From positions 1,474,923 through 1,538,922 of the forward strand of contig JAMLGZ010000001.1 in the NCBI GenBank assembly GCA_023957385.1: a stretch of 64,000 nt of DNA, written 5' to 3'. Positions 55,045-62,293 of the stretch are shown here, piece after piece; positions within the stretch are counted from its first letter, which is position 1, and the number at the start of each line of letters is the position of its first letter. This DNA is from Brumimicrobium sp. GTDB taxonomy: Bacteria; Bacteroidota; Bacteroidia; Flavobacteriales_D; Crocinitomicaceae. Under the pieces are notes generated by a model. The model was not told where the DNA came from. It did not search any database and saw only the letters and a list, made by a program, of their open reading frames with translations. The position numbers and the translations under genes were made by a program.

Positions 55045-55070
55045 GTAGGCGTTTAACACGCCTACTTTTA
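55045..55070 (+). terminator. Intrinsic terminator after the T9SS cargo gene
   Basis: GTAGGCG (55045-55051) pairs with CGCCTAC (55059-55065), followed by TTTTATTTT. Confidence 0.85.
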
Positions 55071-55082
55071 TTTTAACAAGTA

Positions 55083-55097
55083 CCTGTTGTGCATTTA
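55083..55097. repeat. Copy of the GTGCATTTA-type end repeat
   Basis: CCTGTTGTGCATTTA, one insertion away from the left end of the 17541 element, between the T9SS terminator and the mltF stop. Confidence 0.45.
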
Positions 55098-55112
55098 GTA
55101 TATAATACTTCT

Positions 55113-56570
55113 TTATACATACTCTTTAAAGAGCTTTTTATACTCTAGGTAACGTGCATAAACAGCACGTGTATAGTTAAAAGTCTCGTTTCCTCGTATA
55201 TATCCAAATTTCACCAATGGATCTTTGTAGTATTTGGGGTCAGATAGATAACGCATATAGATTTCAACATTATCATCCCATTTGTGTGGGTCTTTCCCAT
55301 ATTTCTCTGCTAACTTTTGAGCATCTAAAACGTGTCCCATTCCAGCATTGTATGTAGCTATTGTAAATTTAATTCGCTGAATAGAATCTTTAATACTTGC
55401 CCATTGTTTATAATTATAGGATAGTTTCTTTAAACCTCCTTCAATTTGTACTTCAGGAGGAGAGTCAGGATAAACACCGTAAATAGGTCCAACAGAAGGC
55501 ATAAACTGCATTAACCCATATGCTCCAGCCCATGATTCATTTTCCAGTGTAAATTTAGATTCTTGGTATATGATAGACGCAACTAGTCTCCAATCCCACC
55601 CACGTTTTTTGGAAGCATTTTTTATGATGTTATCAAAACCGGAAATTTTACCTCCTTTAATAGATGAATATTCACTTTGCGATTTATCCGTATATTCTGA
55701 TAAGTCGTAGTATTTATGTTTAATGTATTTGAATTTTGTCGTTTGTTTAAATTCCTTTAACCAGCTATTTAATTTTTTACGAAGCAGTGGACTTTCTTTA
55801 CGTACTGCAAAAGCGATTTGTTGCTCAAAACTTAGAAGCATTTTTGTATCGACATTCTTATTATATCTTTGGTTGATAATCGCAACATTTTTATCTACAA
55901 CGGTATAGTCAATTATTCCTTTAGACACCATTTCTACGGCTTCTTCTGCAATTAAATTCCCATCCAATGGAGCAATGATAAATGTGTCTCCCATTTCATG
56001 TTGAAGATTGATGAGTCGGTCATAATAGCTAGATTTGTTCCATACGTGAATTGTTTTTCTAGAAAGTTGAATCGGATCACGGATGAGATGTTTTTCAATT
56101 TCATTCTTTTTCATGTGTTCCCATCCTTCTGGTAGTCGCTGAACTAATACTTGCGGGGCTCTTAAAATAGGTTCTGAAAAATCAATTTCTTTCTTTCTAT
56201 CCTTTGTGACTGTGAAATTACAGGCTAGAATATCTCCATATCCTTCATTTAACTCATTAATTACATTGTTTAAGTCATTGATAATGTTTACTTCTAGTTT
56301 TACACCTAATGATTTGGCAAATTCATTCAGAATTTCATATTCGAATCCCATTTTTTGCCCTTTGTAGATGAAATAAGAGGTGGTACTGTTTTCTACTAAA
56401 ATAACCAAGCGGTTATCCTTTAGGATCTCTTTCAAATCATTTTGTTTATCGGGATTGGCTCTACCAACCAATGTTTTACTTGCGTTGTGATTCTGACAAT
56501 TAAGCAGTATAGATAATACAAATAAAATAACAAAAAAGGAGACGGTATTTTTAGCAGATTTAACCTTCAA
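55113..56570 (-). CDS. mltF: Membrane-bound lytic murein transglycosylase F
   Basis: 485 residues. Lipoprotein signal with ILLNC and C25. An N-terminal type 3 solute-binding domain (about 45-290), which in MltF is regulatory, and a C-terminal SLT lysozyme-like domain (about 305-475) with catalytic E337 in YQESKFTLEN, GAYGLMQFMP and NAGMGHVLDA. It cuts glycan strands between MurNAc and GlcNAc, leaving anhydro ends, at the outer-membrane side of the wall. It lies 48 nt from the AcpH-like gene on the same strand. Confidence 0.92.
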   Translation of the reverse strand: MKVKSAKNTVSFFVILFVLSILLNCQNHNASKTLVGRANPDKQNDLKEILKDNRLVILVENSTTSYFIYKGQKMGFEYEILNEFAKSLGVKLEVNIINDLNNVINELNEGYGDILACNFTVTKDRKKEIDFSEPILRAPQVLVQRLPEGWEHMKKNEIEKHLIRDPIQLSRKTIHVWNKSSYYDRLINLQHEMGDTFIIAPLDGNLIAEEAVEMVSKGIIDYTVVDKNVAIINQRYNKNVDTKMLLSFEQQIAFAVRKESPLLRKKLNSWLKEFKQTTKFKYIKHKYYDLSEYTDKSQSEYSSIKGGKISGFDNIIKNASKKRGWDWRLVASIIYQESKFTLENESWAGAYGLMQFMPSVGPIYGVYPDSPPEVQIEGGLKKLSYNYKQWASIKDSIQRIKFTIATYNAGMGHVLDAQKLAEKYGKDPHKWDDNVEIYMRYLSDPKYYKDPLVKFGYIRGNETFNYTRAVYARYLEYKKLFKEYV

Positions 56571-56617
56571 ATAGATATATTTTATGGAAAGTTATGAAAA
56601 TTGAATGGGACAACCAA

Positions 56618-57244
56618 TTATAGATTGATAAGTTTATCAACACTATGTTGATTACTTAGAAATTTTTCTTGAGCATCAAACATGAATCCTTTAAAAACTT
56701 GGGTTATTTCATTTTCTAAATGCGTAAAAACAAGAACAGCTTTACCTAGTTCATTTGGATATGGGATTCGATTTGACAATCCGGTTGAAGCCATTTTTAA
56801 ACCATCGATCTGCTGGTATTGATATATCCATTCCTTTTCGTACATAATCTGTAGTAAATAAATAAACTCATCAGCATAGTGAAATACAGGATTTTCAAAT
56901 GATAGATTGTGAGGATTTAATGAATATTTAAAAAAGGGTTCAATAAAATCAGATAAATTTATTTTACTATAATCACTCCAATTTTTAGCTAATAAATGAT
57001 CGAAAAACAAATCGATAGCTATTCCCGACACCTTGGGTAAACTTTTATAGAGCTTTTGCTTTAGTTTAATTACCTCAGGATGATTATCAATAAAGAAATC
57101 TATTTCTCTATGCAAGATGACTCCTTGTTTTACAACTTCAGGGAGGTGCGAAAATTTTTTTCCTTTTACAAAATCTCCATACAGATTAGCCGTCATTAAG
57201 GAATAATCCCCATTTGTTAGATATAGATGGCCTAAATAATTCAA
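56618..57244 (-). CDS. acpH: Acyl carrier protein phosphodiesterase-like (DUF479) protein
   Basis: About 208 residues. The best start is a TTG at 57242-57244: it gives MNYLGHLYLTNGD, matching the conserved family start (usually MNYLAHLYL), and lies just after the upstream gene's stop. An ATG at 57319 would put the start inside that gene. Other signatures are ANLYGDFVKG, LHREIDFFIDNHPEV and IAIDLFFDHLLAKNW. AcpH removes the 4'-phosphopantetheine from ACP. The catalytic role here is by family only. Confidence 0.8.
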   Translation of the reverse strand: MNYLGHLYLTNGDYSLMTANLYGDFVKGKKFSHLPEVVKQGVILHREIDFFIDNHPEVIKLKQKLYKSLPKVSGIAIDLFFDHLLAKNWSDYSKINLSDFIEPFFKYSLNPHNLSFENPVFHYADEFIYLLQIMYEKEWIYQYQQIDGLKMASTGLSNRIPYPNELGKAVLVFTHLENEITQVFKGFMFDAQEKFLSNQHSVDKLINL

Positions 57245-57260
57245 TTCAGTCAGTTTATAC

Positions 57261-58262
57261 TTAATAGATAAACTTACCGCGCTTATTAAATATGATATCG
57301 TAAGAAAATGCCAATTCAAATGCTCCTACACTCTTTGATGTACGAATCATAGAATTGATGTTTGTATCATAGGCAAGGGCAATATTAATTCCTTGGAAAT
57401 AGTATTGGAAATTTAAGATGATACCTTCTCCATATCTATGGTAAATACCTACAGAAAAGTGTGTAGGAGTCACAAATATAGTTCGAGTAGAAGCATCTCT
57501 AAAGTAAAAATCAAAATTTGAACCATACACAATGTCGTGATTAGGTCCTTGGAAAACAGCTAAAACATTAGGTGAAATTCCGAAATTGCTAAGTTTGAAA
57601 CGATGTTTCATTCCAAATTGACCTATAAAACGCATCTTTAATTTATCTTGTCCTATAAAACCAATATTTGGTTGAGAAATATGACGAACGGAGAAACCAC
57701 CATAATATTTATTTGTAGCAGAAGATTCATATTTATACATTAATCCAGCACCAATATCAAAACGAATGGCATTGGCTCCTGCTAAATTGATTGGATCTGC
57801 ACCTTGATTAAATTCATATCCATTCCATTGAGATTCCCATGTATAGTTTCCTCTTAAAATAGATCTTTGGTAAATACCAGGTGCCACACCTAATGAAATA
57901 GAACTGTAATCATCGAAATAGATATGATATGCAACAGGAATATTCACATCATTTACCATGTATGTTCCATCTCCACTCATATCGTTGATGATAGATGCAC
58001 CTAAACCTAAATGATTTTTGGAACGTTTGGATTCAGCTAATTTGGTTTCCATTGAGGCTGATAACGTCTGAAAAGGTTTTTTAGATACAGTAAAATATTG
58101 GTATCTAAAGTTAACAAATGCTTTTAAATTATGATCATTAGTACCAACAGCTGCTGGATTGTGTTGATAGTTGTTATGATACCACATACTGAAATTTCTA
58201 CCTTGCTGTGAAAAAGCAGTAATACTGAATAATAAAAATATGAATATAGATATTGATTTCAT
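57261..58262 (-). CDS. PorP/SprF family T9SS outer-membrane protein
   Basis: 333 residues from the ATG at 58262 (MKSISIFIFLLFSITAFSQQ is the signal peptide). The N-terminal WYHNNYQHNPAAVGTNDH motif (N-P-A-x-x-G) and beta-strand pattern such as LGLGASIINDMSGDGTYMVNDVNIPVAYHIYFDD are typical of PorP/SprF. SprF is needed for secretion of the SprB adhesin; PorP works in T9SS of non-gliders. The gene follows a type B T9SS protein by 7 nt, the same order as sprB-sprF. Confidence 0.9.
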   Translation of the reverse strand: MKSISIFIFLLFSITAFSQQGRNFSMWYHNNYQHNPAAVGTNDHNLKAFVNFRYQYFTVSKKPFQTLSASMETKLAESKRSKNHLGLGASIINDMSGDGTYMVNDVNIPVAYHIYFDDYSSISLGVAPGIYQRSILRGNYTWESQWNGYEFNQGADPINLAGANAIRFDIGAGLMYKYESSATNKYYGGFSVRHISQPNIGFIGQDKLKMRFIGQFGMKHRFKLSNFGISPNVLAVFQGPNHDIVYGSNFDFYFRDASTRTIFVTPTHFSVGIYHRYGEGIILNFQYYFQGINIALAYDTNINSMIRTSKSVGAFELAFSYDIIFNKRGKFIY

Positions 58263-58269
58263 AGTGCGC

Positions 58270-60219
58270 TTATTTGATAAGTGTAACATTTCCTTTTTTC
58301 ATTCCAGTTGTACCATCTATTAAAGTATAATCAAGGGTATATACAAACACTCCTTGATTCAATGGTTTACCATTATAGCTTCCATTCCAACCTTCATTTA
58401 TATCTGTAGTTTGGAAAATCAATTGTCCATAACGATTGAAAATCTTAAAATCTATGCTAGTGATACCAATTCCAAGTACATGAAGTAGGTTATTATTTCC
58501 AGCCCCAGGAGAGAAGGCACTTGGAACCTCTACAATTTCTTTGAATTTAACCTGCACGACAACTGTATCTCTTCCCACGCAACCGTTTACTCCGATTAGA
58601 GACGGGTAATAAACAGTAGTGATATAAGGAGATGCATTTGCAACTAGGCATGTGTCGCAATCTAAATAAGATGCAGGATCCCAATAGAAATAGCCAGGTT
58701 CTTGTGGCTCAGCCCAGATAACAGCTGTACCATTCATTTCAATAATAGTGTCTCCATATCCTATAATCTCAGGACCCTCATTGACATGTACAGCATTAAT
58801 GATTTGATCGTTCCCATAATTATTGGAGACAGTTAGACTAATGTTATAGTCACGTGCTTCGTTAAAACATACCTTTGCTGGATGTTGTTTTGTTGAGGTT
58901 GCTGGAGAAGCTCCATCAAAATCCCATGCCCAAGAAGTTGGATCACCTGTAGATAAATCGGTAAATGAGATACAATCACCCATACAGACTATGAGTGTGT
59001 CTGGCACAAACATGGCGGTTGGTGGAGTTCCTGTAGAACAATCATTTACGATAATTTGAATGGTTTTGGTATCTGTTCCATTAGCATCCGTCACTGTAAG
59101 CGTTACATTGAAGGTGCCTGCTGTATTATAACAAATGTTGCTTGGATTTTGTCCATTAGAAGTCGGGGTGTCAGAACCATTAAATACCCAATCCCAGATG
59201 TATATTCCGCTTCCTGTAGATTGATCTGTAAAATCAATGCAATCACCCATACAAATTGTTGTGCTTGGTGTACTAAAATCAGAAGTAGGTCCTGCAGAAC
59301 AATCATTTACAGTAATTTGAATGGTTTTGGTATCTGAACCACTAGCATTGGTTGCTGTTAGAGAAACATTATAAGTTCCCGCTGTATTATAGCAAATATT
59401 TGTAGGGTTCTGTGATGTAGAAGAAGTAGTTGCAGCTCCTGTAAAACTCCAAGCCCAAGAAGTAGGGGAGTTAGTAGATAAATCGGTGAAGTTTATACAA
59501 TCTCCTTTACAAATTGTAAAACTAGCGGTTGTAAAATCAGCTACAGGAGGAGTTCCCGTTACAGCATTTGTAAATAGCTTCAAATCATTCACTGCAAAGG
59601 AAGGGTCACTTCCATTCATGTCGTTATTATTTACCCAATGGAATGCAAATCGCAAATCAGCTTGATTTTCGGTTGCAACTGGAAGAGGTACTGTTTGTGC
59701 TGCCCATTGTCCTTGTCCCCCTCCACAAACAGCTCCAGGAGTTTGTGACCAAATAGAGGTCCATGTAATCCCTCCGTCCACACTGTATTCCAATTTGGCA
59801 AAATCCTGTCCTGCATCTCCTACACCTATCCAATCGAACGTTACTTCTAGGTTAGTTTTTCCCACTGTAGAAATAGGAGTGGTTAAAGCAGCTCTAATAT
59901 CTGTCGTTGCATCCATTCCATACATTCCTCCATCACCAGAAAAATAAAGTGCTCCTGTTCCTATACATGTTACACCTTGACAAGTGACGTGTAGCGTTTT
60001 ATTTCCATTGCTTGCTACTCCACATCCTCCCGGAGCAACTCCTCCTTCTTCATCTGAAATTTTCCAGATATTGGCATTAGAAGCATTTGGGCTTGGTTGT
60101 ATTGTTAGATTCCAATTAGCCGAAGTGGTTTCAAAATCATCACTCCATAAGAGAGTCTGAGAAAAATTATAACTACTAATGGATAAAAATAGTAGTGATA
60201 AGTAAAATAATTTCTTCAT
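58270..60219 (-). CDS. PKD-domain protein with T9SS type B (gliding motility-associated) C-terminus
   Basis: 649 residues from the ATG at 60219 (MKKLFYLSLLFLSISSYNFSQ is the signal peptide). An N-terminal jelly-roll-like domain (about 25-215, WSDDFETTSANWNLTIQPS) is followed by three PKD domains (about 220-490) with repeated C-x-G-D-C-I-x-F-T-D-x-S-T, each carrying two Cys; DNA of these repeats is itself similar. The end is the type B CTD (VPSAFSPGAGNNNLLHV, IFNRYGQLIFQT, WNGSYNGKPLNQGVFVYTLDY). It is probably secreted and surface-bound with help from the PorP/SprF protein encoded next. Confidence 0.88.
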   Translation of the reverse strand: MKKLFYLSLLFLSISSYNFSQTLLWSDDFETTSANWNLTIQPSPNASNANIWKISDEEGGVAPGGCGVASNGNKTLHVTCQGVTCIGTGALYFSGDGGMYGMDATTDIRAALTTPISTVGKTNLEVTFDWIGVGDAGQDFAKLEYSVDGGITWTSIWSQTPGAVCGGGQGQWAAQTVPLPVATENQADLRFAFHWVNNNDMNGSDPSFAVNDLKLFTNAVTGTPPVADFTTASFTICKGDCINFTDLSTNSPTSWAWSFTGAATTSSTSQNPTNICYNTAGTYNVSLTATNASGSDTKTIQITVNDCSAGPTSDFSTPSTTICMGDCIDFTDQSTGSGIYIWDWVFNGSDTPTSNGQNPSNICYNTAGTFNVTLTVTDANGTDTKTIQIIVNDCSTGTPPTAMFVPDTLIVCMGDCISFTDLSTGDPTSWAWDFDGASPATSTKQHPAKVCFNEARDYNISLTVSNNYGNDQIINAVHVNEGPEIIGYGDTIIEMNGTAVIWAEPQEPGYFYWDPASYLDCDTCLVANASPYITTVYYPSLIGVNGCVGRDTVVVQVKFKEIVEVPSAFSPGAGNNNLLHVLGIGITSIDFKIFNRYGQLIFQTTDINEGWNGSYNGKPLNQGVFVYTLDYTLIDGTTGMKKGNVTLIK

Positions 60220-60251
60220 TGTGATAGTGTTTGTTTTAAACATGACTAGCT

Positions 60252-60259
60252 CAAAAATA
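60252..60259 (-). promoter_or_regulatory. Probable -7 element for the PKD/porP operon
   Basis: On the minus strand TATTTTTG, a TAnnTTTG match, 32 nt before the ATG at 60219. Confidence 0.35.
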
Positions 60260-60329
60260 GAAAAATAAAGCAGAATAGAAAAATAATTAGTACAAAAAGT
60301 GAGATTTTAACAATTGTAGAGAAATCTTT

Positions 60330-61142
60330 TCACCAACTTCCTCCGGCACCACCTCCGCCAAAATGCCCACCGCCAAAGCCACCAAAGCCACCACTCCCAC
60401 TACTTCTTCCACCAGAACTTCCCCAACTGCTGCCGCCAAAATGATTACTACTACTTTTTCTATCCTTTTTTTCAAGATCTCGGAATGCTTCTCCTATTGA
60501 TACACCATGTTCTTTAGCATATTTTTTGGCTCTACGAATTGCATAAAAGAAAAATAACCCAAAAAGAGACAAGAATATGAAAAGAACAAATCCAAACGAG
60601 CCATCATATTGCTTTCCGTATTGGTCGGGTGGGAATTCTTCTCGTGCCAATTTTTCTATTACAAGAATAGCATTGTAAATTCCTTCATAATAATTTCCTT
60701 CTTTGAAATTAGGAATCATTTCATTTTCTACAATTTTTTTAGCAAGGGCATCAGGGATTTTACCTTCTAGTCCATAACCTACGGCTATAAATGCTTCCCC
60801 TTTTTCTCGTTCAAGTTTTGGTTTTATTAAAATAACTATACCGTTGTTAAACCGTGCATCACCTACGCCCCATTTTTCTCCTATTTCATACGCAAATAGA
60901 GCTTTATCGCCACACAATTCATTCACTGTAACTATACAAATCTGATTGGTGGTTTCTTGTGCAAATAAGGCTAAATCGTTTTCAAGTATCTTCACTTGAT
61001 TTTCCGTGAGAATATTTGCAAAATCGTTTACTAAGACAGGCGGGTTTGGTTTTTCAGGAATACACTCTAATTCATTGTTACCCAACGAGTAATAACTGCC
61101 TAAAAACAAAAAAAGAAGAAGTAATAATGATGTGATTTTCAT
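60330..61142 (-). CDS. TPM domain-containing secreted protein, Gly-rich tail
   Basis: 270 residues. Signal peptide (1-20), then a TPM_phosphatase/YgcG-like domain (about 30-170; VNDFANILTENQVKILENDLALF, ETTNQICIVTVNELCGD, EKWGVGDARFNNGIVILIKP in outline). A membrane helix (about 185-205) separates it from a charged segment and a Gly/Ser-rich tail ending GGGGAGGSW. TPM domains were first linked to photosystem repair and bind nucleotides or phosphate; the role here is unknown. Third gene of the lemA-TPM-TPM operon. Confidence 0.85.
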   Translation of the reverse strand: MKITSLLLLLFLFLGSYYSLGNNELECIPEKPNPPVLVNDFANILTENQVKILENDLALFAQETTNQICIVTVNELCGDKALFAYEIGEKWGVGDARFNNGIVILIKPKLEREKGEAFIAVGYGLEGKIPDALAKKIVENEMIPNFKEGNYYEGIYNAILVIEKLAREEFPPDQYGKQYDGSFGFVLFIFLSLFGLFFFYAIRRAKKYAKEHGVSIGEAFRDLEKKDRKSSSNHFGGSSWGSSGGRSSGSGGFGGFGGGHFGGGGAGGSW

Positions 61143-61151
61143 GAATAGCTG

Positions 61152-61595
61152 TTACTTATCTCCGAATGAAAGATCATCTGAAATTTCATTGATATCGTTT
61201 TTTTGGTATGGAAAATACGTTTTCAACTTCTCTCCAGCCATGATAATACCTTTGATTAGCCCATTTTTAAAATCTTGTTGTTTAAAATGAGCAATGACCA
61301 TATCGGAAATATCGTCCCAAAAACCATTTGCTACCTTTTCGTTTATGCCTTTGTCTCCTAAAATTACAAATTGTCTATCTTCTGTGGCAATATAAAATAG
61401 TACTCCATTTCGTTGTTTCGTTTTTTCTAGCCCTAGCTCATTAAATACAGTTACTGCTCTATCAATGGCATTTTCGATACACTTTTTTTCAACGTGTAAT
61501 TTTATTTCTCCAGAAGTATTTTTTTCTGCATTTTGAATGGCTGATAGAATTTCTTCTGTTTCAGCAACTGTAAAAAACGAATTCTCCTGACTCAT
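61152..61595 (-). CDS. Small cytoplasmic TPM domain protein
   Basis: 147 residues from the ATG at 61595 (MSQENSFFTVAETEEIL); a longer in-frame start at 61682 overlaps lemA and is unlikely. It has no signal peptide or helix: a bare TPM domain (SGEIKLHVEKKCI, RNGVLFYIATEDRQFVILGDKGIN) with a terminal acidic end. It begins 4 nt after the lemA stop. A soluble partner of the secreted TPM protein is plausible. Confidence 0.82.
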   Translation of the reverse strand: MSQENSFFTVAETEEILSAIQNAEKNTSGEIKLHVEKKCIENAIDRAVTVFNELGLEKTKQRNGVLFYIATEDRQFVILGDKGINEKVANGFWDDISDMVIAHFKQQDFKNGLIKGIIMAGEKLKTYFPYQKNDINEISDDLSFGDK

Positions 61596-61599
61596 ATCA

Positions 61600-62190
61600 T
61601 TAGAATTGAACAGTTGGAGCTTCATCTGCTCCTTCTTTTGCTTTAAAATAAGGTTTCTTTTCAAAGCCAAACATTCCTGCAATCATGTTTTTAGGGAATG
61701 AACGAATGTACGTGTTATATTTCTGAGCTTCTTCGTTAAATTTCATTCTTTCTACAGTAATTCTATTTTCCGTCCCTTCTAACTGAGCTTGTAGATCTCT
61801 AAAATTTTCATTTGCCTTCAATTCTGGATAATTTTCTTGAATCATGAGTAATTTTCCTAATGCTTGGGAAAGTTCACCTTGTGCTGCTTGATATTTTTCG
61901 ATACTTTCTTCAGATAAATTATCCGCACTTATGTTGATAGATGTCGCTTTAGCCCTAGCAGAAACAACTCCTTCTAAAGTTGATTTTTCATGTTCAGCAT
62001 ATCCTTTAACAGTAGCTACAAGGTTTGGAATTAGATCTGCTCGTCTTTGATATACGTTTTCAACTTGTGACCATTGTTTTGTGACATTTTCTTCCATATT
62101 CACCATATTGTTGTAAGGTATGATAAATACACTTGAAACGAAGATGATTAAGATAACTAAAATAGCTCCGATGATTAATGCTTTTTTCAT
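61600..62190 (-). CDS. lemA: LemA family protein (copy 2, paired with TPM genes)
   Basis: 196 residues. N-terminal membrane helix (about 4-24), the helical core QVENVYQRRADLIPNLVATVKGYAEHE (outline) and the typical APTVQF end. Closer to classical LemA than the copy at 222, which keeps the same core but lost part of the middle and carries Cys-Met-Asn in its place. The first gene of a lemA-TPM-TPM run. TAGCTTTG at 62213-62220 (minus strand) is a probable -7 box. Confidence 0.92.
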   Translation of the reverse strand: MKKALIIGAILVILIIFVSSVFIIPYNNMVNMEENVTKQWSQVENVYQRRADLIPNLVATVKGYAEHEKSTLEGVVSARAKATSINISADNLSEESIEKYQAAQGELSQALGKLLMIQENYPELKANENFRDLQAQLEGTENRITVERMKFNEEAQKYNTYIRSFPKNMIAGMFGFEKKPYFKAKEGADEAPTVQF

Positions 62191-62212
62191 AGTTCAAATA
62201 TTTTTAATGAAA

Positions 62213-62220
62213 CAAAGCTA
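62213..62220 (-). promoter_or_regulatory. Probable -7 element for lemA copy 2
   Basis: On the minus strand TAGCTTTG, a perfect TAnnTTTG match, 22 nt before the ATG at 62190; the same spacing as for lemA copy 1. Confidence 0.5.
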
Positions 62221-62242
62221 TGTTTTTTTTTGAAATATACAT

Positions 62243-62273
62243 AAAAAAAACGCCCCAATTACTTGAGGCGTTT
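62243..62273 (-). terminator. Intrinsic terminator after the repeat-rich T9SS gene (minus strand)
   Basis: AAACGCC (62248-62254) pairs with GGCGTTT (62267-62273), with an inner CAA/TTG pairing; on the minus strand a run of T follows. It lies 21 nt beyond the stop of the 62294 gene. Confidence 0.9.
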
Positions 62274-62293
62274 CTATGCTAAAAGACTTATTC

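Noticed and set aside
222..62190. Possibility that the two lemA loci are a recent duplication of one segment
   Set aside because: The partners differ (M48/WYL against two TPM genes) and the two proteins are only moderately alike, so they are old paralogues.
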